DNA of 9,438 nucleotides from the NCBI GenBank assembly GCA_964629965.1, contig CAZVRZ010000184.1, positions 1 to 9,438 of the forward strand, given 5' to 3'. A program made the position numbers and the translations under genes. The DNA is from CAZVRZ01 sp964629965. GTDB taxonomy: Bacteria > Chloroflexota > Anaerolineae > Anaerolineales > UBA4823. The notes beneath the pieces were generated by a model. It saw only the letters and a program-made list of their open reading frames with translations. It ran no database searches and had not been told where the DNA came from. Below are positions 1 to 8,169 of the stretch, in pieces (the first letter of the stretch is position 1; every line of letters begins with the position of its first letter).

Positions 1-588
<588 letters not shown>

Positions 589-599
589 TAGGAAAAACC

Positions 600-2399
600 A
601 TGATCAATCGCAAAAATAATAATATCGGATGTACTCATCTCAGGCGTCTCTACGTGTTGGTGGTGTGCCTTCTGGTGAGCCTGGTCTTGCCCATTCCGGC
701 GCTGGCCGCGCCGGTGATCAGCGGTATTTCGCCCAGCAACCTGTCCAACGGGACTTCGGCGCTGGTGACGGTTTCGGGCAGCGGCTTTGAAAACGGCTCG
801 CTGGTCAGCCTGAGCAGCTACGGCAATCTCAGCACCACCTTCGCCAGCGACAGCCAACTGCAGGCCATCGTACCGGCGGGACTGCCGGCCGGCATCTATT
901 CGGTCATGGTCACCAACCCCGACGGCAGCGCCTCAACGCTGCCCAACGCGCTGAACGTTTTCGCGCCTTCTCCGACGGCCACGCAGGAAGGCCCGGCCCC
1001 CACGGCGACCGTCACCCAAACGGCCACGCCCCCGCCGCCTGCCTACCAGCGGCCGGTGATCGCGGTGAAATCTTACGGCACCTCCGACGACTCCATTACC
1101 CAGGGCGAGGAGTTCACCCTGTCCGTCAACCTGCGCAACGTTGGGCAAACCACGGCGCAGAACGTCACCGTCACCTTTGCGGCCGGCGATTTTATCCCCC
1201 GCCAGACGGGAGGCGTGGTGGTGGTTGGCCTGATCTACGCCGACAACGGCAGCGAGCTAAGCCAGCCGCTGACCGCCAGCAGCGACCTGTGGGGCAAGAC
1301 GGTGGGCACGTTGAACGCGACCATTTCTTACGTGGACAACGCTGGCGCAGCCTACAGCGAGACCTTCACCCTGTCTATCCCGCTCACGCCGCCCAAGTAC
1401 ACCGCGCCCACCGTTACGCCGACCATCACCCCCACGCCCACCGCCACCATCGCCCCGCTGCTGCGCCCGCAGTTGGTCATCACACATTACGACAGCGATG
1501 TGGTACCGCTGCAGCCAGGCGCGCAGTTCACGCTGAACATGGAAATCGAGAACCTGGGCAACGCCCAGGCCAAGCGGGTGACCATGATCGTGGGCGGCGG
1601 CAGTACGCAGTCCACCAGCGGCGGCACGCCCGAAGCGGGCGGCATCTCGGGCGCCAGCGGGGAGTTCACCAACTTCGCCCCGCTGGGTTCCTCGAACATC
1701 CAATCGCTGGGCGACCTGCCCACCGGGGGACGAATCAGCGCCAGCCAGATGCTGATCGTCAACGTCAACACCAACCCCGGCGCGTACCCGATGAAAATCT
1801 CCTTCACCTATATACTCGAAAACGGCGTGAGCATCAGCGACGAGCAGGTGATCACCCTGCTGGTGTACGCCCTGCCGGTGGTGGAGGTCAATTTCTACCA
1901 GGAGCCGGGCATGCTCTTTGCCGGGCAGCCCAATTTGCTGCCGCTGCAGATCGTGAACATGGGCCGAAAGAGCGCCATGCTGGGCAATATGAAAGTGACC
2001 GCCGAAGGCGCCCAGGTGATGGGCAACACCGTCTTCGTGGGCAGCCTGGAACCGGGCGGGTATTTCACCCTGGATGTATCCATCATCCCCGAGGCGCCCG
2101 GCATGCTCGACCTGGCAATCACGGTCGATTACAGCGACGATTTCAACCAGCCCCGCCAGATTGCGACCAGCATTCCAATCGAAGTGCTCGAGGTAGAAAT
2201 GCCGCCGGAAAACCCAGAGATCGACAACGGCGGCGAAATGCCTGCGCCGGATGAGCCAGAAACCTTCCTGCAAAAAGCCTGGCGGTTCATCCTGGGCCTG
2301 CTGGGACTGGATTCAGCCAGGCCAACCCCCGAGTCCGAGATGCCGGTAGAAATGCCCGTCGAAGACACGAAATCCCCTGTACCGCTGAAGGGGCCGTAA
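600..2399 (+). CDS. Secreted surface protein with IPT/TIG and CARDB-like domains
   Basis: Predicted extracellular protein of 599 residues encoded between the ATPase and permease of an exporter. I prefer the ATG at 600 because TAGGAA lies just upstream; the in-frame ATG at 585 (five residues longer, overlapping the ATPase stop) has no clear ribosome site. Residues about 16-37 form a signal peptide (hydrophobic run ending PALAA). Residues 38-121 read as an IPT/TIG fold (ISGISPSNLSNG, VSGSGF, NPDGS). A Thr/Pro linker (122-152) leads to a CARDB-like Ig domain (153-264, LRNVGQTTAQNVTV), a second Thr/Pro linker (265-288), a second CARDB-like domain (289-424, IENLGNAQAKRVTM) and a third beta-rich module (about 428-533). 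The tail is acidic and Pro-rich and contains a short hydrophobic/aromatic stretch (LQKAWRFILGLLGL, about 557-570), too short for a normal membrane helix but able to lie on a membrane. I infer a role as the extracytoplasmic partner or ligand binder of the transporter. An adhesin that merely shares the operon is the alternative. Confidence 0.85.
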   Translation: MINRKNNNIGCTHLRRLYVLVVCLLVSLVLPIPALAAPVISGISPSNLSNGTSALVTVSGSGFENGSLVSLSSYGNLSTTFASDSQLQAIVPAGLPAGIYSVMVTNPDGSASTLPNALNVFAPSPTATQEGPAPTATVTQTATPPPPAYQRPVIAVKSYGTSDDSITQGEEFTLSVNLRNVGQTTAQNVTVTFAAGDFIPRQTGGVVVVGLIYADNGSELSQPLTASSDLWGKTVGTLNATISYVDNAGAAYSETFTLSIPLTPPKYTAPTVTPTITPTPTATIAPLLRPQLVITHYDSDVVPLQPGAQFTLNMEIENLGNAQAKRVTMIVGGGSTQSTSGGTPEAGGISGASGEFTNFAPLGSSNIQSLGDLPTGGRISASQMLIVNVNTNPGAYPMKISFTYILENGVSISDEQVITLLVYALPVVEVNFYQEPGMLFAGQPNLLPLQIVNMGRKSAMLGNMKVTAEGAQVMGNTVFVGSLEPGGYFTLDVSIIPEAPGMLDLAITVDYSDDFNQPRQIATSIPIEVLEVEMPPENPEIDNGGEMPAPDEPETFLQKAWRFILGLLGLDSARPTPESEMPVEMPVEDTKSPVPLKGP

Positions 2400-2405
2400 G
2401 AGGCT

Positions 2406-3716
2406 ATGAGCTTTTTCGACCTGCTCAGCCTGATCCTAGATAACCTGGGCCGCCGCAAGGCGCGCGTGGCGCTGACCGCCATCGGCGTGATCATCGGTAC
2501 GGCGGCGGTGGTGGTGCTGGTCTCGCTGGCAATCGGCCTGCAGCGCAGCGCCACCTCGCAGCTCTACGGCATCGGCGACCTGTCGCTGATCCAGGTTTAT
2601 CCCAATTATGAAGGCGAAGCGCCGATGAAAGGCGGCTCCGGCCAGGCGAGCAACATTGCCCTGGTGACCGACGACACGCTGCGCGAATTGGCTGCTCTGC
2701 CGGGCGTGGCGGCGGTAATCCCGCGCGATTACCTGCAAGGCCAGGGCATGGTTACCTACGACCGCCTGGAAACCTGGGCCAACCTGACCGGCATTGGCGC
2801 CCGCGATCTCAGCGAGATGGGCTTGACGGCCGCCCAGGGCGAGCTTAAGCTCGAAAGAGGCACCGCCGTGATCGGGTCGATGGTGGCAATGAACTTTTAC
2901 GATCCCAATTACCGCCCCGGCCAGGAAATGCCCGAACCGCCCGAGCTGATGGGGCAGCAAGTTAAGCTGGTGCTGTCCAAGTGGGACCAGGACGGCGTCG
3001 AAATTCGCAAAACCGTCTCGCTGCGGGTGGCCGGCGTGATCGCCGAAACCAGCGGTGAAGCCGACTGGTCGATCTACATGCCGCTCAACGATGTTACTTC
3101 GTACAACGAGTGGTTCAGCGGCAAGCGCATCAACCGCCGCCGCGACGGCTATAACATGGCCACCGTGCGCGTGGAAGACGTGCAACAAGTGCTGGACATC
3201 ACCCAGCAGATCACGGACCTGGGCTACCAGGCCTACACGCCGCAGTCCTACGTGCAGGGCATCAACAGCTTCTTCCTGGTGCTGCAAGTGGTCTTCGGCG
3301 GCGTGGGAGCCATCGCACTGCTGGTGGCAGCCATCGGCATCGCCAACACCATGACCATGGCCATTCTGGAACGTACGCGCGAGATCGGCCTGATGAAGGC
3401 TGTGGGCGCCACCAACCGGGATGTGCTGAGCGTGTTCCTGGGAGAAGCAGCCGGAATCGGCTTCCTGGGCGGCGTGGGCGGGGTGATCCTGGGCTGGACG
3501 GCCGGGCAGATCATCAACGTGCTGGCACTGAGCTACCTGGCTGGGCAGGCCGCCGAAACAGGTGGAGCGCCGCCCACGAATTCGGCAGTCTTCACGCCAC
3601 TGTGGCTGCCCATCTTTGCGCTGGTGTTCGCCACCCTGATCGGAGTAGTTTCTGGGCTGTACCCGGCGCTGCGGGCGGCCACGCTGGCGCCAGTGAACGC
3701 TATCAAGTATGAATAG
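2406..3716 (+). CDS. ABC transporter permease, MacB/FtsX family
   Basis: Membrane subunit (436 residues) of a type VII (MacB-like) ABC system. It has the family layout: TM1 at about 21-45 after the cytoplasmic NLGRRKAR segment, a large extracytoplasmic MacB-PCD-type domain at about 46-287, then three helices at about 288-314, 344-372 and 398-420. The conserved cytoplasmic stretch between TM2 and TM3 reads ERTREIGLMKAVGAT, and the C-terminus ends NAIKYE, both characteristic of FtsX-domain permeases. Such proteins work as dimers and drive movement outside the membrane rather than classical channel transport. Length is normal. It starts 6 bases after the surface-protein stop, with AAGAGG only 2 bases before the ATG, so translational coupling is likely. 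It overlaps rtcA by 8 bases. No MacA-like adaptor gene is seen in the window. Substrate unknown; it could export a peptide or lipid-linked product or transmit a signal. Confidence 0.93.
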   Translation: MSFFDLLSLILDNLGRRKARVALTAIGVIIGTAAVVVLVSLAIGLQRSATSQLYGIGDLSLIQVYPNYEGEAPMKGGSGQASNIALVTDDTLRELAALPGVAAVIPRDYLQGQGMVTYDRLETWANLTGIGARDLSEMGLTAAQGELKLERGTAVIGSMVAMNFYDPNYRPGQEMPEPPELMGQQVKLVLSKWDQDGVEIRKTVSLRVAGVIAETSGEADWSIYMPLNDVTSYNEWFSGKRINRRRDGYNMATVRVEDVQQVLDITQQITDLGYQAYTPQSYVQGINSFFLVLQVVFGGVGAIALLVAAIGIANTMTMAILERTREIGLMKAVGATNRDVLSVFLGEAAGIGFLGGVGGVILGWTAGQIINVLALSYLAGQAAETGGAPPTNSAVFTPLWLPIFALVFATLIGVVSGLYPALRAATLAPVNAIKYE

Positions 3717-4821
3717 CGCAACGCCGGCTTCCACCTTGGAAATCGACGGCTCGTTTGGCGAGGGCGGCGGGCAGATCGTGCGCAGCGCGCTGAGCCTGGC
3801 ATTGATCACCGGCCGGCCGGTGCGGCTGTTCAACGTGCGCGCCAGGCGCAAAAAGCCGGGCCTGCAGGCGCAGCATCTGGCAGCCATCCGGGCCGCAGCC
3901 GAGGTGGGACAGGCACAGGTGGAGGGCGCCATGTCTGGCTCGACGGTCTTCACCTTCCAACCGGCTACGCTCAAAGCAGGCAAATACGAATTCGAGATCG
4001 GCACGGCCGGTTCGACCGCGCTGGTGCTGCAAACCATCCTGCTGCCGCTGGCGCTGGCGACAAAAGCATCGCTGGCGACAAAAGCATCGCTGGCGACAAA
4101 AGCGTCGCTGGCGACAAAAGCATCTACCGTCATCATCCGGGGAGGTACGCACGCGCCCTGGAGCCCGTGCTACCATTACCTGGCCTGGAACTGGCTGCCC
4201 TGCCTGAAAAGCATGGGCTGGGAAGTGGAAATGGGCATGGAAAGGGCCGGCTTCTACCCCACCGGCGGCGGCGAGATCTGGGCGAGCATCCGGCCAGTGA
4301 CGCAGCCCGGGCCGATCGACATGCAGGAGCGCGGCAAGCTGCTGTGCCTGAGCGGGCTTTCGGGCGTGGGCAACCTGGATAAGGAGATCGCCACCCGGCA
4401 GAAACACGCCGCCTTGAAGCGGTTAGAGCCGCTCTGGCGGGAGGTGAAGATCAAAGCCGAGGAAACGCCCGCCCACGGCAAAGGCACGTTCATCGTCCTG
4501 CTGGCGGAATTCGAGCAGGGCCGAGCCATGTACAGCGCGCTGGGCGAGCTGGGTAAGCGGGCCGAGATCGTGGGCGACGAGGCCGCCTCGGCCATGCAGG
4601 TATTCTTGCAAGGCTCCGGGGCGGTAGACGAATACCTGGCAGACCAACTGCTGCTGCCGGCCGCGCTGGCGAGTGGGCCGTCGCAGATCTTCACCCACCG
4701 AGTGACGCAGCATCTGTGCACCAACGCCCAGGTGATCCGGGCCTTTGGACTGGCAGACATCCAGATCGAGGGAGCGTTGGATGGGCCAGGGATGGTGTGG
4801 GTTAGGCCATCAGGAGTATAA
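3709..4821 (+). CDS. rtcA: RNA 3'-terminal phosphate cyclase (RtcA)
   Basis: Converts RNA 3'-phosphate ends to 2',3'-cyclic phosphates using ATP, through a covalent histidine-AMP intermediate; cytoplasmic RNA repair or processing. Family motifs in order: GSFGEGGGQIVR (14-25), KKPGLQAQHL (48-57), GTAGST (98-103), RGGTHAPWSP (144-153), FYPTGGGE (182-189), EYLADQLLLP near the C-terminus and TQHLCTN, whose His335 (4711-4713) matches the catalytic histidine, so the enzyme is probably active rather than an Rcl1-like homologue. Length is 370 residues against about 340 for the family; part of the excess is an in-frame LATKAS repeat at 116-139, placed between a helix and the strand TVIIRGGTH. The start overlaps the permease stop by 8 bases with no clear Shine-Dalgarno, suggesting coupled translation. 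No rtcB ligase or rtcR regulator is nearby. The family call is strong; why it sits in an exporter operon is unexplained. Confidence 0.94.
   Translation: MNSATPASTLEIDGSFGEGGGQIVRSALSLALITGRPVRLFNVRARRKKPGLQAQHLAAIRAAAEVGQAQVEGAMSGSTVFTFQPATLKAGKYEFEIGTAGSTALVLQTILLPLALATKASLATKASLATKASLATKASTVIIRGGTHAPWSPCYHYLAWNWLPCLKSMGWEVEMGMERAGFYPTGGGEIWASIRPVTQPGPIDMQERGKLLCLSGLSGVGNLDKEIATRQKHAALKRLEPLWREVKIKAEETPAHGKGTFIVLLAEFEQGRAMYSALGELGKRAEIVGDEAASAMQVFLQGSGAVDEYLADQLLLPAALASGPSQIFTHRVTQHLCTNAQVIRAFGLADIQIEGALDGPGMVWVRPSGV
4054..4125 (+). repeat. Four-copy 18-bp in-frame tandem repeat inside rtcA
   Basis: The unit CTGGCGACAAAAGCATCG occurs four times head to tail, starting at 4054, 4072, 4090 and 4108. 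Copy 3 has GCG for GCA and copy 4 ends TCT for TCG; both changes are silent. Each unit encodes LATKAS (residues 116-139), so the frame is kept. The near identity suggests recent expansion by replication slippage from one ancestral unit. Confidence 0.97.
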
Positions 4822-4834
4822 CCAGCAGGTTTCT

Positions 4835-4841
4835 GGAGGAG
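4835..4841 (+). promoter_or_regulatory. Shine-Dalgarno site deciding the start at 4847
   Basis: GGAGGAG lies 5 bases before the ATG at 4847. It favours that start over the in-frame upstream ATG at 4745, which lies inside rtcA and would add 34 residues with no membrane-protein or signal-like character. Confidence 0.8.
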
Positions 4842-4846
4842 TACAA

Positions 4847-5359
4847 ATGAAGCGTTCGTACAAATCGGATATACGCTATCTTGGTTTCAAAGCCGGTATA
4901 GCCTGTGCTTTTGCAGGCTCCATTATCGCCGTCATTATACAAATCATACAATCAATGATTGTAGATCCTAATTCTACCGGAGTATCCTTCGCTGTCTCTC
5001 CCCTAATTGTTATCCTTGGTTGGGTGTTCTCTGCTATACCGGCCGGCACTGGAGGAATTGTTGCAGGGCTGCTGTTGCAACGTCAGATGCGGAAAGGATC
5101 GCTAACATTAGCAAGCGCGGCAAAGACGGGAACTCTACTGGCAGGATTGACGGCAATCCTTACCTGTGGTTTTGGAATTTGGCTCTTAGTTTTCACTCCA
5201 CATAATTATTGGTCTCTCCTGCTGGATGAAGCAAAGCGAGGAAACCTATTCAGTCTTCTCCCCATTGTTGCACAGATAATCAATCGTTATATTCCTGAAA
5301 CCTTCGCTGCAATCGTAACCGCAGGCATCACTGGTGGATGGGCACAGGCAGGGCGTTAG
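4847..5359 (+). CDS. Small polytopic membrane protein, unknown function
   Basis: A 170-residue integral membrane protein I do not recognise. Hydrophobic segments lie at about 12-37 (LGFKAGIACAFAGSIIAVII), 48-78 (a Gly/Ala-rich stretch ending GGIVAGLLL), 91-117 (TGTLLAGLTAILTCGFGIWLLVF) and 151-168 (FAAIVTAGITGGW), with a basic N-terminus and a basic loop QRQMRKG after the second, which suggests cytoplasmic termini. There are no charged catalytic residues in the helices and no recognisable motif. It follows rtcA by 25 bases on the same strand with its own strong ribosome site, so it could be read from the same transcript. However, its base composition is plainly more AT-rich and its codon choice more relaxed than the upstream genes, which hints at a different history. 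It could be a lineage-specific orphan. Being a real gene is fairly secure; no function is assigned. Confidence 0.75.
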   Translation: MKRSYKSDIRYLGFKAGIACAFAGSIIAVIIQIIQSMIVDPNSTGVSFAVSPLIVILGWVFSAIPAGTGGIVAGLLLQRQMRKGSLTLASAAKTGTLLAGLTAILTCGFGIWLLVFTPHNYWSLLLDEAKRGNLFSLLPIVAQIINRYIPETFAAIVTAGITGGWAQAGR

Positions 5360-5374
5360 CGAAGAGGTTACTGA

Positions 5375-5500
5375 ATGGACTACACGTGTAAACTAACTGC
5401 AACGCTTACCCAACAGCCAACCCGAACGCCAACGCTTACGCGCACCCGTGTTCCCTTACCGACACCGAAAAGAGTTATCCAATCTGGGGCCAAGCAATAG
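5375..5500 (+). CDS. Possible 41-aa Thr/Pro-rich small ORF or linker remnant
   Basis: The reading frame starts at ATG 5375 with GAAGAGG (5361-5367) 7 bases upstream and stops with TAG at 5498-5500. It encodes a 41-residue peptide whose middle (LTATLTQQPTRTPTLTRTR) has the Thr/Pro alternation of the linkers in the surface protein at 600. AACGCTTAC occurs twice 30 bases apart (5401, 5431), suggesting a degraded repeat. It has no signal peptide or membrane segment. It is either a leftover linker from a lost surface-protein gene or a genuine small protein; the remnant reading seems more likely. Confidence 0.3.
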   Translation: MDYTCKLTATLTQQPTRTPTLTRTRVPLPTPKRVIQSGAKQ

Positions 5501-5549
5501 GTTTTGTCTCTGGCTTGAATTGTGAACGTTCGATTCATCCCAGTGAGGC

Positions 5550-5577
5550 TTGATTTTCGCCCGCAAAGCCCTATAAT
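5550..5577 (+). promoter_or_regulatory. Sigma-70-like promoter for the beta-helix gene
   Basis: A -35 box TTGATT (5550-5555), a 16-base spacer and a perfect -10 TATAAT (5572-5577) sit in an AT-rich patch. Transcription would begin near 5584 and give a leader of about 110 bases. A short inverted repeat GGCTT/AAGCC (arms near 5547 and 5566) overlaps the -35 and spacer and could bind a regulator, but it is only 5 bases per arm. Confidence 0.6.
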
Positions 5578-5681
5578 TTAAAGAAATGCACTACGCGCTG
5601 TGGATATCATCGCGACTACGCTCGGATCAAAAAAGCTACTCGCACGGTGTGGGCCACCCAAAATGATGTGATTCATCAAAT

Positions 5682-5688
5682 AAGGAGG
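5682..5688 (+). promoter_or_regulatory. Shine-Dalgarno site deciding the start at 5695
   Basis: AAGGAGG lies 6 bases before ATG 5695. It selects this start, which leads directly into a signal peptide, over the upstream in-frame GTG at 5647. The same TAAGGAGGC string precedes the FGE-like gene on the other strand. Confidence 0.85.
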
Positions 5689-5694
5689 CCAGAT

Positions 5695-7206
5695 ATGAAA
5701 AAAGAAAGTCTTCGTGTTTTGCTTGCACTGGGATCGGGCCTGGCATTGGCCCTGTCCTGGCTGTGGTGGGGCAGTGGTTTGGCGGCTCGAGCGGCGGGGG
5801 CGTCTGAGCTGCACGTCTGCCCCAGCGGCTGCGCCTACAGCTCCATCCAGGCTGCCGTGGACGCGGCTCACCCCGGCGACACCATCAAGGTGGCCCAGGG
5901 GGCTTACCGCGACGTTCACTACATCCCCGCAATGGGAACCAGCATCTTTACACCCACCCAGGTGGTAGCCGTCAACAAGAACCTGACCATCCGGGGTGGG
6001 TACACGACCACAGATTGGAACACGCCTGACCCGCAGGCGCACCCAACTATCCTGGATGCGGAAGGGTTGGGAAGGGTGCTGGTTATCAGCGGCACCACGA
6101 CTGCCACGATCGAAGGCCTGCGTATCACCGGCGGCAACGCGTTTGGGCTGGGCGGCCTGACTGGGAGCGAGGGGATAGGCGGCGGGATTTACCTGGTCAA
6201 TGCCACCGCGGCCATCAGCGACAACCAGATCTTTGGTAACAAGGCGGATTTCGGCGGCGGGTTGTGCCTGTATTACAGCGATGCGCAGGTAAGCCATAAT
6301 ACCGTTTACAGCAACACTGCTAACCATGGCGATGGCCTGTATCTCGACACCAGTCCGGCTACCCTTATCGGCAATGTGATCCGCAATAACGGCGACAACG
6401 CCACCGGTTGGGGCGGCGGGATGTATCTTGCTAATAGCAATGCCGCACTGTATGACAATATCGTCATTAATAACACGGGCGGTTATGGCGGGGGGATCAA
6501 TATTCAACGCAGCGAGGCCATGTTGGTACGTAACACCATCACGGGCAACAGCGCCTACCGAGGCGGCGGGGTGTTCCTGTATGTTGCAGAATCATTATTG
6601 CAGAGTAACCTGGTTGCCAGGAACTCGGCCATCGACCAGGGAGGCGGGATTTGGTTATGGGCTGATCACTCCCAATTGGTCAACACCGTTATCATGGGCA
6701 ATCACCTCGCCAGCCAGGCCAGCCTGGGAGCGGGTCTCTACCTTGACAATAAATCAGCTTCTAACCTGCTGCATAACACGATTGCCGATAACACTGGCGG
6801 CGACGGCAGCGGGGTATATGTGACCGGCATCGAATGGGCAGGGACCTACTACGCCAGCAGCGTAACGCTCATCAATAACATCCTTGTTAACCACACCTTG
6901 GGTCTCATGGTGACGACCGGCAACACAGCCACGCTGAATGCCACGCTGTGGCACGCCAATGGCGCGGACTGGGGCGGCGCGGGAGCGTTCTATCACGCCA
7001 ACGATCACACGGGCAGCCCGCTCTTCGCATCTGACGGCTACCACCTGTTGTCTGGCTCGGCAGCCATCGACAAAGGCGTGGATTCCGGCGTCACGATTGA
7101 CATCGACGGGGAGCCGAGGCCGATCAAAGAAGTTTACGATCTTGGCGCCGATGAATGGCCAGCGACTTACGCGATTTACCTGCCGCTGGTCAAACGAAGC
7201 GAGTAG
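5695..7206 (+). CDS. Secreted right-handed beta-helix repeat protein
   Basis: A 503-residue exported protein. The signal peptide is about residues 1-35 (KKESLR, a hydrophobic core, then ARAAGA). The mature start (LHVCPSGCAYSSIQAAVDAA, then GDTIKVAQGAY) is the typical opening of pectate-lyase-like parallel beta-helix proteins. Residues about 120-410 form roughly eight to ten coils of about 25 residues, each marked by GGG(I/V/L/M) followed by a hydrophobic strand and an N-x-(I/V)-x-x-N turn (for example GGGIYL, GGGLCL, GGGMYL, GGGINI, GGGVFL, GGGIWL). The end (YHLLSGSAAIDKG, DIDGEPRP, DLGADE) matches the terminal cap common in such proteins, sometimes annotated as a choice-of-anchor Q domain. 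The last residues, IYLPLVKRSE, carry a short motif also found in the convergent FGE-like protein. No lyase catalytic residues stand out, so a structural, adhesive or polysaccharide-binding role is as likely as enzyme activity. It has its own promoter. Confidence 0.9.
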   Translation: MKKESLRVLLALGSGLALALSWLWWGSGLAARAAGASELHVCPSGCAYSSIQAAVDAAHPGDTIKVAQGAYRDVHYIPAMGTSIFTPTQVVAVNKNLTIRGGYTTTDWNTPDPQAHPTILDAEGLGRVLVISGTTTATIEGLRITGGNAFGLGGLTGSEGIGGGIYLVNATAAISDNQIFGNKADFGGGLCLYYSDAQVSHNTVYSNTANHGDGLYLDTSPATLIGNVIRNNGDNATGWGGGMYLANSNAALYDNIVINNTGGYGGGINIQRSEAMLVRNTITGNSAYRGGGVFLYVAESLLQSNLVARNSAIDQGGGIWLWADHSQLVNTVIMGNHLASQASLGAGLYLDNKSASNLLHNTIADNTGGDGSGVYVTGIEWAGTYYASSVTLINNILVNHTLGLMVTTGNTATLNATLWHANGADWGGAGAFYHANDHTGSPLFASDGYHLLSGSAAIDKGVDSGVTIDIDGEPRPIKEVYDLGADEWPATYAIYLPLVKRSE

Positions 7207-7287
7207 AGGAAACTGATCCATTCATCTACCCATTGTCGCCAAGATGATCGTCCGTTTGATCGGTACACGAGGTTGTTGTGCCTGGCC

Positions 7288-8133
<846 letters not shown>

Positions 8134-8139
8134 GATCAG

Positions 8140-8146
8140 CCTCCTT
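8140..8146 (-). promoter_or_regulatory. Shine-Dalgarno site of the FGE-like gene
   Basis: Minus-strand AAGGAGG, 6 bases before the ATG at 8133, confirms the start and places the signal peptide at the N-terminus. CTGATC is directly repeated on both sides of it, which may be chance. Confidence 0.8.
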
Positions 8147-8169
8147 ACTCGATCAGTCTAGATTGTGGA

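Larger units (their letters stand above)
5360..5694 (+). other. Intergenic region with leader of the beta-helix gene
   Basis: This is 335 bases between the membrane-protein gene and the beta-helix gene. It holds a short Thr/Pro-rich reading frame (5375-5500), then AT-richer DNA with a sigma-70-like promoter (5550-5577) and about 110 bases of presumed 5' leader ending in a strong ribosome site. A short stem (TGATG/CATCA, 5664-5678 region) precedes the ribosome site. I see no tRNA, no recognisable riboswitch and no clear terminator with a T-run. Confidence 0.6.

Noticed and set aside
1257..2273. Long minus-strand and +2 frames over the surface-protein gene
   Set aside because: Arg/Gly/His-rich translations with no motif, typical shadows of a high-GC coding frame that has a signal peptide and recognisable domains.
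4054..4125. CRISPR-like array
   Set aside because: The units are contiguous with no spacers and are translated in frame, so this is a coding tandem repeat.
2436..4136. 566-codon open frame on the minus strand across the permease and rtcA
   Set aside because: It runs antisense to two confidently identified genes; its low-complexity His/Gln/Ala-rich translation and the VASDAF repeat are just the mirror of GC-rich codons and the LATKAS repeat.
4745..4846. 34-residue N-terminal extension of the small membrane protein from ATG 4745
   Set aside because: It lies within rtcA in another frame, lacks a ribosome site, and the ATG at 4847 has a strong one.
5578..6507. 309-codon minus-strand frame over the beta-helix gene and its promoter
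   Set aside because: Antisense to a clear beta-helix gene, no ribosome site and no recognisable domain.
7207..7287. Bidirectional terminator between the convergent beta-helix and FGE-like genes
   Set aside because: No stem of convincing length followed by a T-run was found on either strand in these 81 bases.
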